A program made the translations under genes and the position numbers. A stretch of 64,000 nt of DNA from Maniola hyperantus (Eukaryota > Arthropoda > Insecta > Lepidoptera > Nymphalidae), in the NCBI RefSeq assembly GCF_902806685.2, contig NC_048541.1:4585465-4649464 (forward strand). The letters are read 5' to 3'. The notes below the pieces were generated by a model. The model worked only from the letters and a program-made list of their open reading frames with translations. It made no database searches and had not been told where the DNA came from. This document shows, in pieces, positions 12,901-26,000 of the stretch; the stretch's first letter is position 1; the number at the start of each line of letters is the position of its first letter.

Positions 12901-14061
12901 ATTTCGTGTTTTCTCATTCAGTGTTTTCCATGTTTTGTGTTCACTATGCCAATTTCAACCGTATGTCAAAGTAAATAAAGCTGAGTTTAAGTTGAATTCA
13001 AAAAAAGACTTTACTACTAGGCATTAATTATAGGCTGTAGCGCTGTGCAAGCTGAAACGCACCTTATTGCACCGTAACAAGAGTCGCTATTATTTTAATG
13101 TCTATTAAGTATTACTGAAGAGGTCTGTGGTGCAACCACAAAAAACAAATTGCAAATTGGTCCAGAAAAATCGGTGTACATACATAAAAAAGGGCCGAAT
13201 TGAGAACCACCTCCTTTTTGGAAGTCGCTTAGAAATATTCTTACCTATGAACTTTCGCCAAAGGGAAGTGCAGGCAGATCTTCTGATAGAGCTCAGTGAA
13301 ATGTTTGTAGGAGCGGTACAGCACCGCCGGCGTGGTCTGCCCCTGTCTATAAACTCGTAGCGCGTACACGTAGTGCTTTTCTGGGTCGTAGCGTTTTTCG
13401 TAACTCAGGCATTCCACTCGAACTAGCCGACCTTCTTGCGCCATACTAAAACATTTCATAAAACATTTGGTGATTTTTTTAAGCCCACCACTGCAGCACT
13501 TTTTGATGGCCTTATTATCTAAGAATCTCCTATGAAAAAATAAACTGATAACTATTAACTTCAAAAATAGGTCCAACAATCGTTAAGGAAAAACTGCCTA
13601 ACCGTTTCTAGAAAACCATAACATATGTAAAGAACTTCTTTAAAATTGGCTTATTAATTTTTTGAAAACTGGTAGCAGACAAAATACACTAAACGCATGC
13701 ATCATTTGCCTTGGCATCGTGAGTGAACAAAATCTGTATTTAATAAATCTAAAGAGTTGGTTAGTTAATTTATGGTACAAATTGGGCCAAAATTTTGCGT
13801 ATCCACGAAGTTAAGTTGTGGTTTCTAAATAAAAATTCTTTGGTTTTAATTTCTTTGTATTCAATTTAGACACAGAAGATCTTATTTTAATTGGTTTACG
13901 TTACCGAAAATGACTGAATAAATAGAAGATTATAGTGAGTGTAATTTTCTTACGTGTAAGTCCGTGGCATGAAGGAAAGCAGTTCAGACGAGCTGCTGCT
14001 CTGATCGCCGCTCGCCCTCATCTGCGCCAGGTTGTGCAGGAAGAAGTTTATGGGCGTGAAC
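6935..14061 (-). CDS. Pi3K68D: PI3K-C2 exons 27-31: PX domain and C-terminal C2 domain
   Basis: Residues about 1489-1792. Exon 27 has FTPINFFLHNLAQ. Exon 28 starts the PX domain (YVYALRV, YRSYKHFTELYQKI) and exon 29 finishes it with GRSNVRQVAEKR and VYTFFHPLLRDQ. Exons 30-31 form the terminal C2 domain: GGVLSVLILHAQ, PPNPYVK, VYLVPDPNKETKRKT, QENQFLGGVVIPL. The stop follows YIPR. The 4.4-kb intron between exons 28 and 29 contains another gene on the opposite strand. Confidence 0.9.
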
Positions 14062-17000
14062 CTACAAAAATAAATAAATTGTAAGTGTTGGTAAACGACA
14101 AACTGCCAGACGTTAGTCGAGAATTATTTTTTCCGGTAGTAAATTAATTTCAATTATCATCCTAAAGGTGACCAATCAAGATTGAGCTGTGCTGTGCTCA
14201 GCTAAGCTAACTTTCTGCAGCTATGTTTTTGTTTTCTACAAACAACTATAAGCTGCGCGGTGTGCTGTACGACCGCGACAGCGCGACATGCATGCGCAAA
14301 AGCGCAAGCGAGATAGACGGAAGACTGAGCGGCGGAGTGATTATGTAAAACGTTGGAGTAGCGACAGCAGTAGAATGCGACGGTTCATTTTCTGTCTCTC
14401 TTCTTCTTCTCATTTTGCTATGTGGCTATTGCTGTCTCTCTCTAGCCGCTGTTACTTGTGACGTTTGACAGCAATGATCGCGAGATTTACGCCTGTCGCA
14501 AGCCTATCGCGAGATACGTAGTCACCCCGCGGGTTGGGCAATGCGATGCCGAGCGAGCCAGCACGTATCACGTAATCCTTGCTATGCTTTAAACACAGCG
14601 CAGCTGTACAAAGCTCAGCGCAGCAGGGTTTGTTTGTTTCTTCATTATAATCTAGAAGAGCGATAGAACATGAAATATATATAATAAATAATATAATACA
14701 TGAAATGCAAGAAAAAATCTAGAATTTCTCACACTCAAAAGACACTCACTTGCTCTTGAGCGAGGAATTGATGAGCTGTGCGAAGGCCGCGGCCGCCTCA
14801 GCGTTGGAGGCGGCGGGCAGCAGCGCGGCGCGCACGTAGCCCACCGCCGCGCTCGACACGCCCGTCACCCCCGACATCGCCATCTGACACCCAACACCAT
14901 CATTTCAACATCACCTCAAGGAATATGGAACCTTTGTCTGTCCTTTTCATATTACATTCGTAAGAAGAGGACACGAATACTCTAAAATTTAGGTTTGCTC
15001 AGAATGAGTATAGTTAAAACTATGTTATGGGCACTATGGGATATCGCCAGGTCTTAGTTCGAGTCGAACTTTAAAGTTTAGAGATTACTAGCGACCCGCT
15101 CCGGCTTCGCATGGGTGCAATGTAGATACTAATGTGGTGTCATTGAGGTGTCATATTGCCTCGGAAACTCTCAAATGAGAGGATTTTTTCCGACCTAATT
15201 CACATTATTTCAGTTTCTCTAGGGATCTCTTATTTTTGGAGAATTAAACTATAGCTATAAACCTTCCTCTTGAATCACTCTATCGATTGATACATACATA
15301 CAGACGCGGGAAGCGACTTTATTTTATACTATGTAGAGATTCTCAGCTAAATAAACTTACCAGTATGTGAATATGATCGTTAACTCACCAAAGCAAACAA
15401 GTCCAGTATATGATCGTGATGCGCCCGCACTATGTTGAAGGCCATACAGCAAAGCTCCACGAAGTGCTGGAAGCGCTGCGTGGGGCGATCACCGCCGTTG
15501 ATGACGTACACCATGTCGTTGGTTAGCACGAACGGCGCCCGGTCTCTAGGGATATACACCTTTATTGATAAACTTTAACACTCAACCACAGAGAACTCAA
15601 CCTCAAGAGTACGCATATACAAGGTTTTTAATGAAAACAAAATCGTAAAATGTTGGCGGGGAGGGGAGAATGCTTTTTTGTGATTGGTGGACTCAGAAAT
15701 CACGTAATCAAGATAATGAGGGTACCGAACCGGCGCGCGGCGTGGGCCGACTTTTATGCTAAGCAACTGCCTAAGCTTGGCGATCGGGCATGTCCGGCTA
15801 TTAGGTGTCTATAGGTGTCGGTCTGTGCACTCAACAAACACTTTCACACTCGCACGGGCACGCGTATACGCACCCACGTACGTCATATACACACGCACTC
15901 ACGCATGTAACCACGCATATATTACTAGTTAGCGCCTGCATAATACGTTGAAAGCCATATAACAAAGCTCCAGAAGTAAAGAGATTTCGGCTTCGGCGAG
16001 CGTCGTCTCTACTCTCTGGTCACTCATACCTTTGTGAAGTTCCGTCGGTCTCAACGAAGAGACAACGCTCTCCGAAACCGTTATCTCTTTCTAAAGTTCG
16101 ATGTGCAATATTTCCTGCCGGGTACTGTAGCTTCAACTTAACGTCCTAATTTATACATAAGTGTTATAGTACCCGGCAAACAACTTGAGTATTGATGTCA
16201 TTGGCTGGCGAATGGCGGGTGCAGGCGATTGGTTGATCAGTCGGCGCGAGTGCACGAGATTGGTTCATACGTCGACTTTCGCTTTTCGGATTCGCCAATT
16301 TTCCCCCACTACGCTGCTGCATGCTCAAGTTGTTTGCCGGGACCTATACTGACCTCTTAAAGTTGCCAAACATCTGCGCGTCGCCCAGGAACTTGCCGAA
16401 GTCGATGTGGAAGAGGTGCCCGGACGTCTTCAGCATGATGTTGTCGTTGTGGCGGTCGCAGATGCCCAGCAGGTAGGTCGCCACGCTGTAGCCCGCGCAC
16501 GACGCTGCATAATAGCATCATTTTTAGGGTTCCGTACCTCAAAAGGAAAAACGGAACCCTTATAGGATCACTTTGTTGTCTGTCTGTCTGTCTGCCTGTC
16601 GATCTGTCAAGAAACCTACAGGGTACTTCCCGTTGACCTAGAATCATGAAATTTGGCAGGTAAGTAGATCCTCATAGCTGACATTTGGGGAAAAATCTGA
16701 AAACCGTGAATTTAGGGTTAGATCACACAAAAAAAATTTAATTGTGGTCATGAACTAATAATTAGTATTTTCAACTTTCGAAGTGAGATAACTATCAAGT
16801 GGGGTATCATATGAAAGGTCTTCACCTGTACATTCTAAAACAGATTTTTATTTATTTTTATGCGAATGTTACTTCCGTCCGCATGTAAAATATATTTTAA
16901 AAAAAGGCCGCCAAACAGAACAGCTTTCTTGAAACAGTCATCATTTATCAAGATGATTTACCAAGTAATGCAAATAGATTAAAATTGTAATGTTTCAACT

Positions 17001-20000
17001 CTTGAATGAACGATGCGTGAACTCATATAGGTAACAAACAGACATGACAGATCAATATTAGTTTTTATATATTATGAGAATATTTAAAGGATTTATGTTA
17101 ACGCGTCCAAGGGGCGATTTTTCATATTCATATTTTTATTTATTTCAGGAAATACACCCACATACCCATAAATTCAAATCAATTTTCAATAAGGCAAACT
17201 GTCAACCCGTCATCGGGTAACATTTATTTGGCAACAACCCTAAAATCTATTGTTTAAAAAGAAGTAAAGAACTTTACCTGTAAAATTATCCCTCGCCCGC
17301 TGGTACTCCAGTTCGGAAGGGTTGTGTTTGGCCAGCCACTCCGCTATGGGCTTGTCTTTGAAGGACCCCGTCAAGCCCCACTCGGTCTGTATGGCGCGCA
17401 GGGTCTCTGCCTCGGACACTATTTCTATCATACCCCTCTTCCGACTAGTTGGTAGTGCTTGGAATGTGACTATTCGCAGATCTAACCCAGCTTCTAACCA
17501 CAATGTGTCCATTACTTTGATCACTTGCAGTACTAACGAATCTTGTCTTAAATCATCACCGACCTATGGGGAATTTAACAATATTATATTAAAGCCTTTC
17601 TAACCCCTTTTTCTTTAAGTCCGCAATATGTATCACTACTCATATTATAAATGTGAAAGTGTGTTTGCTTGTCTTTCAATAACGCCGCAATAAAGCAACT
17701 GATCGGCGTGATTTTTTGCATGGGTATAGAAAGTCCTGGAAAGTGAGCTACATTTTATCCCGGAAAATCAAAGTGCTCCCACGGAATTTTCAAAACCTAA
17801 ATCTACGCGGACGAAGTCGCGGGCATCAACTTTTATAGAAGCTAGTAACTCTTACATATTTATTTTATTTTATTTTATTTATTAAATTAACTAACGGCTA
17901 CTTACACTAATACATTTTAAAAAAAACTTAATTCTGAAAATATTACTTACTAAGTGCAGTCGCCAATTATAAGTTAATACAACATTTACAAACATATGTG
18001 ACAAAATAAAAAACAAACATCAATAAGATTAAAATACCCATACGTAAAAATTAGGAAGTGTTGTGTATGTTCGTTTATTTGTTACTTCATTATGCTTCAG
18101 CTACTAAACCGATTTCAGAATTTGGCACACAGACACACATTATGGACTCGGACATAAGATATTCTTAAATCCACGCAGACGAAGTTGCAGGTAAGGCTAG
18201 TTTTTTTTAAGAATACTTTACCTTAAACATTGCGGGAATAACTGCACAGTCGATGCCAATGAAGTTGATTTTCAACGGAAGTGTGTTTGAGGAGAAGTAT
18301 GAACAAGACCTAAAATAGATAAAAGAATATTAAGGTATGATTCCGAACCACGCTGCACGCAGCAACGCTGCCGCAACAGTGCTGTCACCAGCTGTCACAG
18401 TCCTGTCGCGGCAGTACTGGTCCCCATACAATCTCTATAATCTTATATGACATTACATTCCGAGCTAGGCCGCAATGTAGCGGAACATTGCTGCCTAGCT
18501 TGGAATGTAATGTCATGTGACAGCTGGTGACAGCACTGTTGCGGCAGCGCTGCTGCGTGCAGCGTTGTTCGGAATCATACCTTTAGTTTCAATATTTGTG
18601 CAGCTGGAAAATTTGAATTTTTTAGATAACTCAATTTTGATGTTCTCAAAATACCGCATTACCGTTGTTTTTTTGTCGTAGCTCCCTTTGCATAAAACAT
18701 CGATACTCACTTGACATCGATGTCGTGCACGTATCGATGCAGCGCGAACGGCAGCGCAGCGGGCTCCTGACGCAGCAGGCCGGACAGCTTCTCGCCTCCG
18801 ACGTATAGCGCGCGCTGACGTAGCGCTTCCTTTGCGCATTTCACCGACATCGCTACGTCAGCTACCGTCTAAAATAAATTTATTTTAGGGTTCCGCACCT
18901 CACAAGGAAAAACGGAACCCTTATAGGATCACTTTGTTGTCTGTCTGTCTGTCAAGAAACCTACAGGGTACTTCCCATTGACCTAGAATCATGAAATTTG
19001 GCAGGTAGGTAGATCTTATAGCTGACATTTGGGGAAAAATCTGAAAACCGTGAATTTAGGGTTAGATCACACAAAAAAAAATTGTGGTCATGAACAGTAG
19101 TAGCAGACAGACAGACAGACAGACAGACAGACACACTTTCGCATTTATAATATTAGTATGGATAAAAACTCGCGACTTTATAATACCTTAACAAGCAGTT
19201 GCTGCCTGAGCAAGGTCTTGGTTAAGTTCTCTCCACAGATGGCCAGTAGCGCTCGCAGGAGCAATCTATACCGCCACGTGGCAGTCATAGTAGCATCCAC
19301 TTCTAGATTTTCACCCGCGTTCTCTTCTAAACTTATGCCTAGGAATTCTTGATTTGGTGCCTGGAAAATACATTTTTTTTAAATTCGACTATAACTATTA
19401 GGAGTTGTGCGTTTTAAGTAATTAAATATCAAATGCTTTAACGGTGAAGGAAAATATCGTGAGGAAACCATATTGTTCTCAAAGCAGTGTGAAGTCTACC
19501 AATCCGCACATGGCCAGCGTGGTAGACTATGGCCAAAATCCTTCTCACTCTGAGAGGAGACCCGTGCTCTGCTCCGTAATTTAAAATAATTAACATAACG
19601 CGAGTAAAATAGTTACCTGTGGTACGTTTGGCAGGGAATGGACTAGAAGCCAAAACATTTTGTGTGCCACGGCGGGGGCTGATAATGCTCGCGATAACAA
19701 CACCTCTAAAAAGAAAACACCATTATAGTGCTACTCATTACGCTCATAGTACTATTCAGTTCAGAACAAGCAAAACCAATAAATCTGTATGGTACAACAT
19801 GCTCGATATGCAAACCCCCCCCCCCCCCCCCCATCACTAAACATGGAGGAAAAGTAAGTGGTACGCACCACCTCTACACGGCACCACACTGGAGCACCTT
19901 CATTCAGACATAGACTTTATAATGCACAATTTTGAAGATCTACGTGGTGTTGTGTGGTGGTTTCCTGCATGTGAGAACAAGCATACTGCACCGGGCATAC

Positions 20001-23000
20001 CATTCAGATTTGTCTACTTTAGTGCACTACAGTGAAAAAAAATCTTGTGTATTTCTTGTGAAAAACTCTAAAGAAAAAGATGCATGGCACTAAACCATAT
20101 TTATTATGTTTTCACTAGCCTTAGCCTTACCTGCGAGCGGACTAGCTTCATACGTCTCATACCGCAACGCCTGCGCGAGCTGCGGCAGCACTCGGATCAG
20201 CTCGTCGTCAGACATTCCGTTCACGAGTGTCGCTGCCATTTTTCTGATTGCCGCATCTGGGAAACTATTTATCGATGTTTTTATCTATTCAATATCCACT
20301 TATTGGTAAGCGCAATATTATCTTCTAGCCTTAAAGTTAGACTTTTAGATTTTATTTGATCGAGTGAAATACATCCTTTCGTGTAACAAATTAGCACATT
20401 CTTTAGGCAATGCCTTTATGTATATTGTATATTTTTTGCAAAGCCGTTATTTAGTAGTAAACACCTAAAATATTTGATCTAGCAAACCAGATTTCTCCGC
20501 TTAGCCTCCAGTGACTCGCCTTAAAAAGCCCGTATCGACTTCCTTATTGCTCACACGAGTAGTGCCTGCGTAGACACGTGAAAGCATAGCGGACATGTAA
20601 AAAGTGACCATCCATCTCAGCCACCTCTCACCGAAAAATTTGTACAGGACTGCTAGTCTTTGACAGGGCTGCTGCCAGCGGCAAGACACCAGGTATGAGG
20701 TAACTTGCCTAGGGCTTCTCTCATTATATCGACAGATTTGTAGAATAATTACCAGGGTAGCAGCAGATGCATGGAGTTGAGCGCCGAAGGCTTCTCCCAC
20801 AGTTGTATGAGCGACACAAGTTGCGCACGCTGCTCGCCGCACCAGTTGGTCGCCGCGAGCAGAACCAGTGGTAAAGCACCTGGTAACTGCACCAGATACT
20901 GACGCTTCTCCCATAGAATCTGTCGACCGTTGTATAAATTGGTCGTAGTTAGGTGTCTAAACTAACTATGTAGTCTTTGTGTCATTAACTTTATTAAAAC
21001 ACCAAAAGGGCAGGCAACATAAAGATCTACACCCATATAAATTCGACTATGTGGGGGGTGCATTCAAGTGATCCGATCCACTTCTATGTTGAAAGGTCGT
21101 ATTTACAGATTTTTCAAAAATTACTTCATTTTTACTTGGACCTTTATAACAGGAGTGATTAGGCATTATCTAGTCAGTATACTGTGAGCTGTAAACTGTG
21201 AAGGAAAAATTGAAGACCTTTTTTGAAATTAAATGTGTACTAGTCCAGGTAGTGAAAATTCAACCTCAATAGATACAACGTCAAAAATAGAATAGAATAG
21301 AAATATTTTTTATTCAAATATTTTTTTACAAGTTCTTGAATCTTGAAATGCATTTATAATCCTTTCCTACCGAGAAGAACCAGCCAGAAACTCAGCGATT
21401 GCTCTTTTCAAAGATCCGATATACAATATTATGGCATGCATAATAGTGTAAGTCTCACCTCTCTACCTTCAGTAGGCATCCTCTGGTAGGCGCCCTGCTC
21501 GATCAGATGTAACAACTGCGACTGCGTGTGTCCGTCCAGGGAGTCGAACTTGGGCAAATCCTCCAGAGCTACCGATTTCTCTTTCTCTTCGTCGTCAGTC
21601 CATTTGACGCCCGTCCGCGTGTATATAGGGATTTCTGCAGGAATACATAGAAGATCTTGAACTAAATTTTTTCCACGTAACAAGATAAAGTTGAAAACTG
21701 AAACCCGACTACGATCGTCTATTTGGCATGCAGATAGCTATTATGATGTAGGCATCCGCTAAGAAAGGATTTTTGAAAATTTAACCCCTAAGGGGTGAAA
21801 CAGGGGTTTGAAATTTGTGTAGTCACATACACACATACAGTACATAGTACACTCACCAATATTCACTAGGGGGTACGGCGGCGGCGGCGTGTGCAGCGGG
21901 TGCGGCGCGGGCCCGATGCGCCGGTCGCAGCACGCGGGCCACAGCGGCAGCACGTAGTGGCCCGACGCTAGCATTCTGACACAGATAAACTATAAGATGG
22001 TACCACTAGAAGATACCACTCTTCCTCGTAATGTACCCAAAGAACTTGAGGATTCACAGTAGTATTAGTAATTCTTTGACATAGAGATAAATAAATATTG
22101 ACGGAGGATACGCTTTTTGCGATTGTTAAAAACAGATTTAACTGAACAGATTGTTTACACTTCATCCAAAATGAAGTCTTACTTATCGTAATCGAATAGT
22201 TGTACGGCAGTCCAGCCCAGTTCGACTTGTTCGAACAGCACATCGCCGTTTTCCTCTCCCTCTTGGTGGTTCTGTTGGCTCTCGTTCTGGGCCTGCTCTT
22301 CCGTTCGCTGCGTGCGCCCGTACAGAGTCAGTACGAGCCGAGACTCACGCGGGAGCGTGTTGACTGGAACATCTTCTAGATTTAACCTGCATGAGGATTT
22401 TACACCAGTTATAAAAGACGATATATAAAATATGCCAAATTTGTGCACGCTTGTTTTATTGATCAGGGTAGTTTTTTTTAATACTTATACAATTTTTTTT
22501 GTTAATTACACATAAATATACCTCAAAATTTGGCAGAAACGATGTACTCTTCGCATATTTTTGCGTTATGCGCCATGGTACCTCCAGTTGGATTGAGTCG
22601 CTAATCGTCAAAATATTTCGCTTATTGTCTCCTGCTCAGACATCTTGCACAATACGCGGCAGAAAATACTGTACATCGACCTTTAGAAAGAGATAGCGGT
22701 TTTGTAGAGCACTGTCTCTGTCGTTTAGATCGACAAAACGTGAGTGACGGAGACAACGCTCTACAAAGCCGAAATCTCATTATAAAGGTAGGTGTACAAT
22801 ATTTCTTGCCAGCTACTGTAATTTTTGCTAGGTACCCCTGCGCGTGGCATATAGGTACTTGTGTGTCCAGCAGTGCACGGCCTTGATGCAGAACAACATC
22901 GTTTCCGATATCGTCTGGTCTGAGACCGCTTCCGCTAGTCGCACTAGGTTCCTTTCTTACCATTTTGGAACTCTAAAAAGATTAATCCGATTTACTAACC

Positions 23001-26000
23001 ACGTATCGAATATAATTCTCGGATAGAACCCGCCGCACTCGATCTTGGACACGTGCGTGAGGTGCAGCACCTTGAGCGGGCGCGTGCCGTAGTACACCTG
23101 CGCGTGGAACAGATACTCGTCGTGTGTCCAGCAGTGCGGCAGGCAGTGCACCGCCTCTATGCAGAACAACATCGTTTCCGATATCGTGTGGGCTGGGACC
23201 GCTTCTAAAAAGAAAATTTGTACGATCTTCTCTGTCTCGCTCACTCTTATGAGCACCAACTCGCCCATGAGGAGCAGTCCACCTCGAACTTTAGGTCAAG
23301 GCAGGCTCCAAACAAACCTTGTCAAATCCTCTAAGTCTAATCCTAAATCAAGCCATGGCATAATCGTTAGCTATCGCCGGCTCGCTACCGATATTACAGG
23401 TATTCTCTCAGAATGAAAAGAGACTAGGTGCGTATTAGGAGTTCACACACCTTTGAGAACATTATGGAGAACACTCAGACATCCAGCTTTCCTCACGATG
23501 TTTTCCTTCACTGTTAAAGCTTACATAGCGAATTCATGCGAAAGTTATGTGTGTCTAAGGTTTACAGAGAAACAATCCACAAAAAACACGATAAATGACA
23601 CTGGTTCACACTCAGTTTACACCGTCTCTGATCCTGGTAAAATAAGACTCCTACAGGATTCAAAATCTAAACTCCATGTATAGTCGCGAGTAAATGTTAG
23701 TATTCAATAACTTACTATTAGGATCCGATGCAATAGTGGGTCCGTCAGCCATTTGGAAGTCCAGCAATCTCGCGCGCGTATACAACGCGATCAGCGCTCG
23801 CACGGCATCGCGAACACGCGAGCATTGCTGCGCGAGCGCCTCGCGAGCGTTCGCCGAGCGTAGCGACACCGAGCAATACGGCCCGCTTTCTGACTGAATC
23901 TCCGGTCGCACCGCTCCCGTTGCCTGCGGGTAGCAGATTGCTTAATTACTAGGCAGTGATGTCCTGCAAAATAGACTTGATTGATGTGCAAGGGGGCCAG
24001 TGGAACGTATAAGGGACCGCGAAGTATTAATAGCTTGGATCGTTTCAGCTGTTATTAATTTAATTGTACAAAAATCTTCTGTACTAGCCAGTTGTAAACG
24101 TTTATACTATATGAATCTCTTTCTTTTTTATGTGTGAATGTAGTTAAAAAAAAGGCTAGAGGATAGAAGCCTCATCCTGAGATGTAGATTGTGCATTGTA
24201 GTCTAAATCTCCTGAAGATGTGCCGTTGTTGAGTGAAACGTACGGTGTGTGTGTTAGAAGATTTGTGTGGTGATGGTGGTGCGAATTGGTTGGTTGTTTG
24301 CAGGGCAGCAAGTGTGTATGCGATATGCTGCACGTAGTACCATCCATGGACCAGAGTTGTCTGTTTTTGAGGATTATAGCATATTAAATTTGCTGTTCCT
24401 TGCGTTTGGGTATTTGCTTGATATAGTACAATGGCTGACCTGTGCAGTGCAGTGCTGGCCTGCGAGAAGGCGTTGTGTGTGTGTGATGTGCCACCACGCC
24501 ACGCCCTAGCGCGTATATAGCTTTGACGGCTTGGTACACCGCATTAGGTGGTCTGTTATAGTTGAGCCATTGTGAACGTGCGAACTGAGTCAAATTATTA
24601 CGATCATAGGGTTGTGAGAATGCCACAGAAGTCGTTATCGATAAAGGGATGCTGTTCAGACGCAGTTAGCCAGGGTACATGGTAGGTCTAAAAGTGATTT
24701 ATGACTCAGCTCACACCTTCGTAATGGCTCAACTATAGTATATTACAAGAGCTGACCTGCGCAGTGCAGGCCTGCGAGAAGGCGTTGAGCGTGTGTGTGA
24801 CGTGCAGAGTCTCCACGCCGCCCGCCAGCGCGCAGATAGCTTTGACGGCTTGGAACACCGCATTGGGTGAACAGACACCTTCCGCGCCTAGCACGCCAAC
24901 TGCGCGAGATAGCTCGCCTTCAAGAGTTTCTGTATAAAACAAGAGCAAGGTCATGTTATAGCAATACCCTGTTTTTTGGTAATATTTGCGTTTCCATAAC
25001 GATAATTTAATATCAAAGTTAATGTGTAAGAATTATTCAACTGGCGTATATAACTATTTAATATTTTACCTAATAAAATAGAGAGATTATCGAACGACAG
25101 CATCGGCATACCGCCCTGCGTCGATATCAATTCATCTAGGGTGAGATGCGCGTCTCTGGCATCGTCTCTTTCTGTCCTCGCTAAGGAAGTTTCTCTGCCT
25201 TCTGTTAGACAGAGACGGACATCTTTTTCCAGACGCACACACTCACGAATGCAATCGTATTCACTGAGCGAACTCCCCGGGGTTAAGTATTCTCTGGCTC
25301 CCCACACCTGAAAATGGTCACAAATTAAAATTAGTTCTATAAGCAAGTGAAAAATATTTTAATCATAAAATGTTCCTTAAGAACTTGAACCTAAGAAAGT
25401 CAAGAGTGTTGTGAAAGGTGACAAAAAAGATACCCACAAGAACATCCGACTAGTTTAATAAACAAAATAGCCAGACATCTTACCCGCAACATATACCCAG
25501 ACATGTCTTCTCTGATGTCTTCGTCGAGTGAACAAACTACCGTTAATATTACATGCTCCACGGTCGACTCCACTGAAAAGAAAACAAAATAGTTTTTCTA
25601 ATGATGCAAGTTATGACACAGCCAACACGAATTTATTTTATGTGACATCACAATAATGAATAATGAAGGTATGATTCCGAACCACGCTGCACGCAGCAAC
25701 GCTGCCGCAACAGTGCTGTCACCAGCTATCACAGTGCTGTCGCAGCACTACTGGTCCCCATACAATCTCTATAAGCTTATATGACATTACATTCCGAGCT
25801 AGACAGCAATGTCGCGGCAGCAATGTAGCGGAACATTGCTGCCTAGCTCGGAATCGGTGAAAGTTAAATTGACGCGGAGCCCGGATCCGTGCTCTCGTCC
25901 GTGAGACTGAATACAACATGGCTCACCGTCGGAAGTGAAGGTGATGGGCTCGTCGGTGTGCGAGTTGTAGATGAGGAGCTTGATGCTAGTGTTGGGCGCG

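Noticed and set aside
20501..20914. 137-residue open frame on the - strand
   Set aside because: It overlaps exon 17 in the wrong frame and continues into intron. The true frame starts ILWEKRQY.
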